A stretch of 7,503 nucleotides of DNA from an uncultured Clostridia bacterium (GTDB taxonomy: Bacteria; Bacillota; Clostridia; Oscillospirales; Ruminococcaceae). The DNA is taken from NCBI GenBank assembly GCA_946613705.1, contig CAMOFU010000117.1, forward strand, positions 1 through 7,503, written 5' to 3'. Position 1 is the first letter of the stretch. Every line of letters starts with the position of its first letter. Made by a program: the position numbers and the translations under genes. The notes beneath the pieces are model-generated. The model searched no databases, was not told the origin of the DNA, and saw only the letters and a program-made list of their open reading frames with translations. Below, in pieces: positions 5,585 to 7,503 of this stretch.

Positions 5585-6370
5585 ATGGCAAGATTTTATC
5601 CGCTCTTTTCATCGAGCAGCGGAAACTGTTCATATATCGGTGACGAGCGCGGGGGCATACTGATCGACGCGGGAGTGAGCTGCAAGCGTATCACAGATGC
5701 GCTGCGGTATAACGGCATAGAGCCCGAGGCTGTCCGCGCCGTGTTCGTGACACATACACATTCGGATCATATTGCGGGGCTGCGCGTGTTCGTAAATAAG
5801 TTCAAGTGCGCGGTGTTTGCGCAGGAGGCTAATCTGCGTGAGCTGACCGACAAGGATAAGCTGCCCGAAAATGCGCGGACTGTCCCTCTTGAAAACGGCG
5901 GCGCAGATATCGCGGGAATGCATATCTCGCATTTTGAAACGAGCCACGACTGTCCCGCCTCCTGCGGCTTTGTCATTGAATACGGCGACGGCAAACGAGC
6001 CGCCTCCTGCACCGATCTCGGTGTCGTTACCGATACTGTCCGCGAGTCACTGCTCGGCTGCGATATGGTGCTGCTCGAATCCAACTACGACCCCGAAATG
6101 CTCCGCACGGGTCCCTATCCCTATCCGCTCAGACAGCGCATCAGCTCCGAGGTGGGGCACCTCTCAAATAACGACTGTGCCGAGACGCTGCGCCTGCTGA
6201 TAAAGAGCGGTACCCGCCGATTTGTGCTCGGACATATCAGTCAGCACAACAATCTGCCCGCACTGGTCAGAAGGGCGGCGCTCGAAGGCCTTGCGGGATA
6301 CGAGGAGAATTACGATTTCAGGCTCGACATCGCATCACCCGAAAACTACACCAAGGCGGTGATCTTTTGA
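5585..6370 (+). CDS. walJ: MBL-fold metallo-hydrolase WalJ (YycJ), probable DNA exonuclease
   Basis: This is a metallo-beta-lactamase-fold hydrolase of the YycJ/WalJ type, a cytoplasmic metal-dependent phosphodiesterase reported to have 5'-3' exonuclease activity in related bacteria. In Bacillus it is genetically linked to the WalRK cell-wall system. The start MARFYPLFSSSSGNCSYIG is the family signature. Metal ligands are visible: HTHSDH at 57-62 (His57, His59, Asp61, His62), likely His121 in SHDCPAS, Asp144 in CTDLG, His192 in VGHLSN and His217 in VLGHISQHNN. At 261 residues it is full length. ATG at 5585 follows AAGAGGT (5571-5577) by 7 bases. rlmH overlaps its last codon, and in Bacillus yycJ and the RlmH gene are also close neighbours, which supports the call. 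I could find no missing catalytic residue. The call is secure at family level; the cellular role is inferred from homologues. Confidence 0.92.
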   Translation: MARFYPLFSSSSGNCSYIGDERGGILIDAGVSCKRITDALRYNGIEPEAVRAVFVTHTHSDHIAGLRVFVNKFKCAVFAQEANLRELTDKDKLPENARTVPLENGGADIAGMHISHFETSHDCPASCGFVIEYGDGKRAASCTDLGVVTDTVRESLLGCDMVLLESNYDPEMLRTGPYPYPLRQRISSEVGHLSNNDCAETLRLLIKSGTRRFVLGHISQHNNLPALVRRAALEGLAGYEENYDFRLDIASPENYTKAVIF

Positions 6371-6852
6371 TACGGATCAATCTGATAACTGTCGGCAGGC
6401 TGAAGGAGGCATATTGGCGCGATGCCGCTGCCGAGTACCTGAAGCGCCTTTCTGCCGACTGCCGCGCCGAGGTGATCGAGCTGAGCGAAAGCCGTCTGCC
6501 CGATGCTCCCTCGGAGAAGGAGATACAAAAAGCCCTCGCCGACGAAGCGAAGGCAATGGAGCAGTATATAGGGGCAAAGGGCGCATTCAATATCGCTATG
6601 TGCATAGAGGGCAGGCAGCTCACCAGCAAGGCACTCTCCCAAAAGCTGATGCAGCTTTCCGTTGACGGCATCTCTACCGTAAATTTTATCATCGGCTCCT
6701 CATTCGGTATCGCAGACGAGGTCAAGCGCCGCGCCGATATGCGGCTGTCGATGTCCGAAATGACCTTTCCGCACCAGCTCGCACGGATAATGCTCTTAGA
6801 ACAGATCTACCGTGCCTTCCAGATAGGAAAGGGAACGAGATATCACAAGTAA
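6367..6852 (+). CDS. rlmH: 23S rRNA (pseudouridine-1915-N3)-methyltransferase RlmH
   Basis: This SPOUT-class methyltransferase uses S-adenosylmethionine to methylate pseudouridine 1915 in helix 69 of 23S rRNA on the assembled ribosome. The 161 residues match the family's ~155-160. Visible features are the N-terminal strand INLITVGRLKEAYW, CIEGRQLTSKAL in the middle, the SAM-binding glycine loop FIIGSSFG (107-114), SEMTFPHQLAR (130-140), and the C-terminal knot segment LLEQIYRAFQIGKGTRYHK. The start is TTG at 6367, overlapping the walJ stop as TTGA. The next ATG is far inside the conserved core, and the N-terminal sequence needs the TTG. AAGGCGGTGAT (6353-6363) provides a ribosome binding site, and the overlap suggests translational coupling to walJ. 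The gene ends 102 bases before the terminator hairpin. Confidence 0.95.
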   Translation: MIRINLITVGRLKEAYWRDAAAEYLKRLSADCRAEVIELSESRLPDAPSEKEIQKALADEAKAMEQYIGAKGAFNIAMCIEGRQLTSKALSQKLMQLSVDGISTVNFIIGSSFGIADEVKRRADMRLSMSEMTFPHQLARIMLLEQIYRAFQIGKGTRYHK

Positions 6853-6917
6853 GTGTACGATTTCTTGTACAACAAATAAGGCGGATGCACATTTCGATAC
6901 ACAATAAGGACAGGAAA

Positions 6918-6959
6918 CAATAACAATAACAATAACAAAAGCAAAAACAAAAACAAAAC
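6918..6959 (+). repeat. Seven-unit hexamer repeat (CAATAA / CAAAAA)
   Basis: C occurs every six bases at 6918, 6924, 6930, 6936, 6942, 6948 and 6954, giving three CAATAA units, then CAAAAG, CAAAAA, CAAAAA and CAAAAC. The array merges with the left arm of the terminator. On the minus strand it reads as a U-rich tract (TTTTG repeats) directly after the hairpin. Apart from this array and a weak possible hairpin near 6854-6871, nothing else is apparent in 6853-6954. Confidence 0.9.
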
Positions 6960-6983
6960 TCCCGTCACAGCAACGGGAGTTTT
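6955..6983. terminator. Shared intrinsic terminator between convergent genes
   Basis: A perfect 11-bp inverted repeat (AAAACTCCCGT at 6955-6965; ACGGGAGTTTT at 6973-6983) encloses a 7-base loop CACAGCA. It lies 25 bases beyond the stop of the leftward gene, where it is followed by an interrupted U-tract from the hexamer array. It also ends the walJ-rlmH transcript with a short TTTT tail. It should be stronger leftward. Confidence 0.88.
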
Positions 6984-7008
6984 CCATAAACACATGATAG
7001 AAAAAATC

Positions 7009-7428
7009 TCAGACAAGCCTGATCTTGTTTACCTCTTTCTCAATATCCGCGATACCTTTTTTGTTGGAACGGAAAGCGTAGGTATCTTCATTTGTCTTGA
7101 CATTTAGCTCGGATTTGAGCAGCTTTGATTCAGAGGTAACTACCCTGATAAGCTTCTTATCCACAAAGAGTGTAACAGGCAGATCAGTGGTCGAAGGACA
7201 AACGACGAGTATACCCTGCCTTGCGCTGATAAAGTAACCCGGACGTTCGGAGATCTTGACCGAGTTGCGGTTTGCTTTAAGAGTAAACTTGCAGGGGTAG
7301 CACTTGAAATAGTCGAAGCTTTCAACATCGACCTCCATCTGAACATGGAGCTGTCTGAGAACTCGCTGCCATTCGGCAGAATCTGTGTTTATAGAGCTTT
7401 CAGTTTTAAGAACTTCAAGAAGATCCAT
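7009..7428 (-). CDS. Hypothetical 139-residue protein, AT-richer than its neighbours
   Basis: I do not recognise this protein. It has no signal peptide or membrane segment. Residues 1-35 look helical (MDLLEVLKTESSIN, EWQRVLRQLHVQM). Residues 40-120 look like a run of beta strands (CYPCKFTLKANRNSVKI, GILVVCP, LPVTLFVDKKLIRVVTS). The end looks like a strand and a final helix (EDTYAFRSNKKGIADIEKEVNKIRLV). Seven strands closed by a helix is the layout of small PH-like domains, offered only as a weak fold guess. CYPC at 43-46 is a lone CxxC. ATG at 7428 follows GAGGGTGGT (7434-7442 region) closely. Sampled lines of the gene are about 40-45% GC, against about 67% in a sampled rlmH line, which hints at a different origin or low expression. 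A terminator follows at 6955-6983. The ORF is convincingly real from its ribosome binding site, length and terminator. Confidence 0.7.
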   Translation of the reverse strand: MDLLEVLKTESSINTDSAEWQRVLRQLHVQMEVDVESFDYFKCYPCKFTLKANRNSVKISERPGYFISARQGILVVCPSTTDLPVTLFVDKKLIRVVTSESKLLKSELNVKTNEDTYAFRSNKKGIADIEKEVNKIRLV

Positions 7429-7503
7429 TCATACCACCCTCGCTTTTGTAATATTTTTAAGCTGTTATAACACAACAGTATATATCAGTTCTTTGATCTT
7501 TAA
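7429..7503 (-). promoter_or_regulatory. AT-rich upstream region of the hypothetical gene
   Basis: This 75-base stretch contains the ribosome binding site, a perfect 10-base palindrome TGTTATAACA at 7463-7472, and the 12-mer AACAGTATATAT (7474-7485) that also occurs at 148-159 in the lipoprotein promoter. Possible -10 boxes (TATACT, TTATAA) are present, but a matching -35 is not convincing and may lie beyond the window edge. Confidence 0.4.

Noticed and set aside
6796..6993. Minus-strand frame with FVFVFAFVIVIVIV
   Set aside because: It is a translation of the CAATAA/CAAAAA hexamer array and the terminator, not a gene.

Overview
The window looks like chromosomal DNA from a Gram-positive anaerobe of the class Clostridia, most plausibly a Ruminococcus-like member of the Oscillospiraceae. 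This rests on GC-rich coding DNA with strong AGGAGG-type ribosome binding sites, AT-rich promoters with consensus -35/-10 boxes, a lipobox-type signal peptide, a CE2-like carbohydrate esterase and a WalJ-RlmH gene pair. The species is an inference.

Layout. (1) Positions 1-98 (minus) hold the first 32 codons of a lipoprotein that runs off the left edge. (2) Positions 99-320 are a divergent control region with one good promoter in each direction and a LacI/GalR-type palindrome just upstream of the rightward promoter. (3) Positions 321-2753 (plus) hold a membrane-anchored alpha/beta hydrolase followed by an SGNH/CE2-like carbohydrate esterase, closed by a terminator at 2786-2814 that looks bidirectional. 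(4) Positions 2896-5366 (minus) hold a two-gene operon: an ECF-type sigma factor overlapping by ATGA a large single-pass membrane protein. That protein has a duplicated extracellular module and two possible starts. (5) Positions 5367-5584 are a second divergent control region, with a WalR-box-like direct repeat and a perfect consensus promoter. (6) Positions 5585-6852 (plus) hold walJ and rlmH, overlapping by 4 bases with a TTG start for rlmH. (7) Positions 6853-7008 carry a hexamer repeat running into a terminator shared by convergent genes. (8) Positions 7009-7428 (minus) hold an AT-richer, unrecognised 139-residue protein.

How the parts work together. The sigma factor and the membrane protein have the architecture of a transmembrane signalling pair, in which a sensor holds an ECF sigma factor at the membrane until something is sensed outside. 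The sensor's ectodomain carries two copies of a module ending in AYYIDPxTLKP...AQWR...VGQYP, which I cannot assign to a named sensor family. This is the best candidate here for an undescribed system. The walJ-rlmH pair is housekeeping: an MBL-fold nuclease linked to the WalRK cell-wall regulon in Bacillus, and the 23S rRNA pseudouridine-1915 methyltransferase. The two plus-strand hydrolases suggest ester or lipid and acetyl-glycan turnover, but their substrates cannot be read from sequence.
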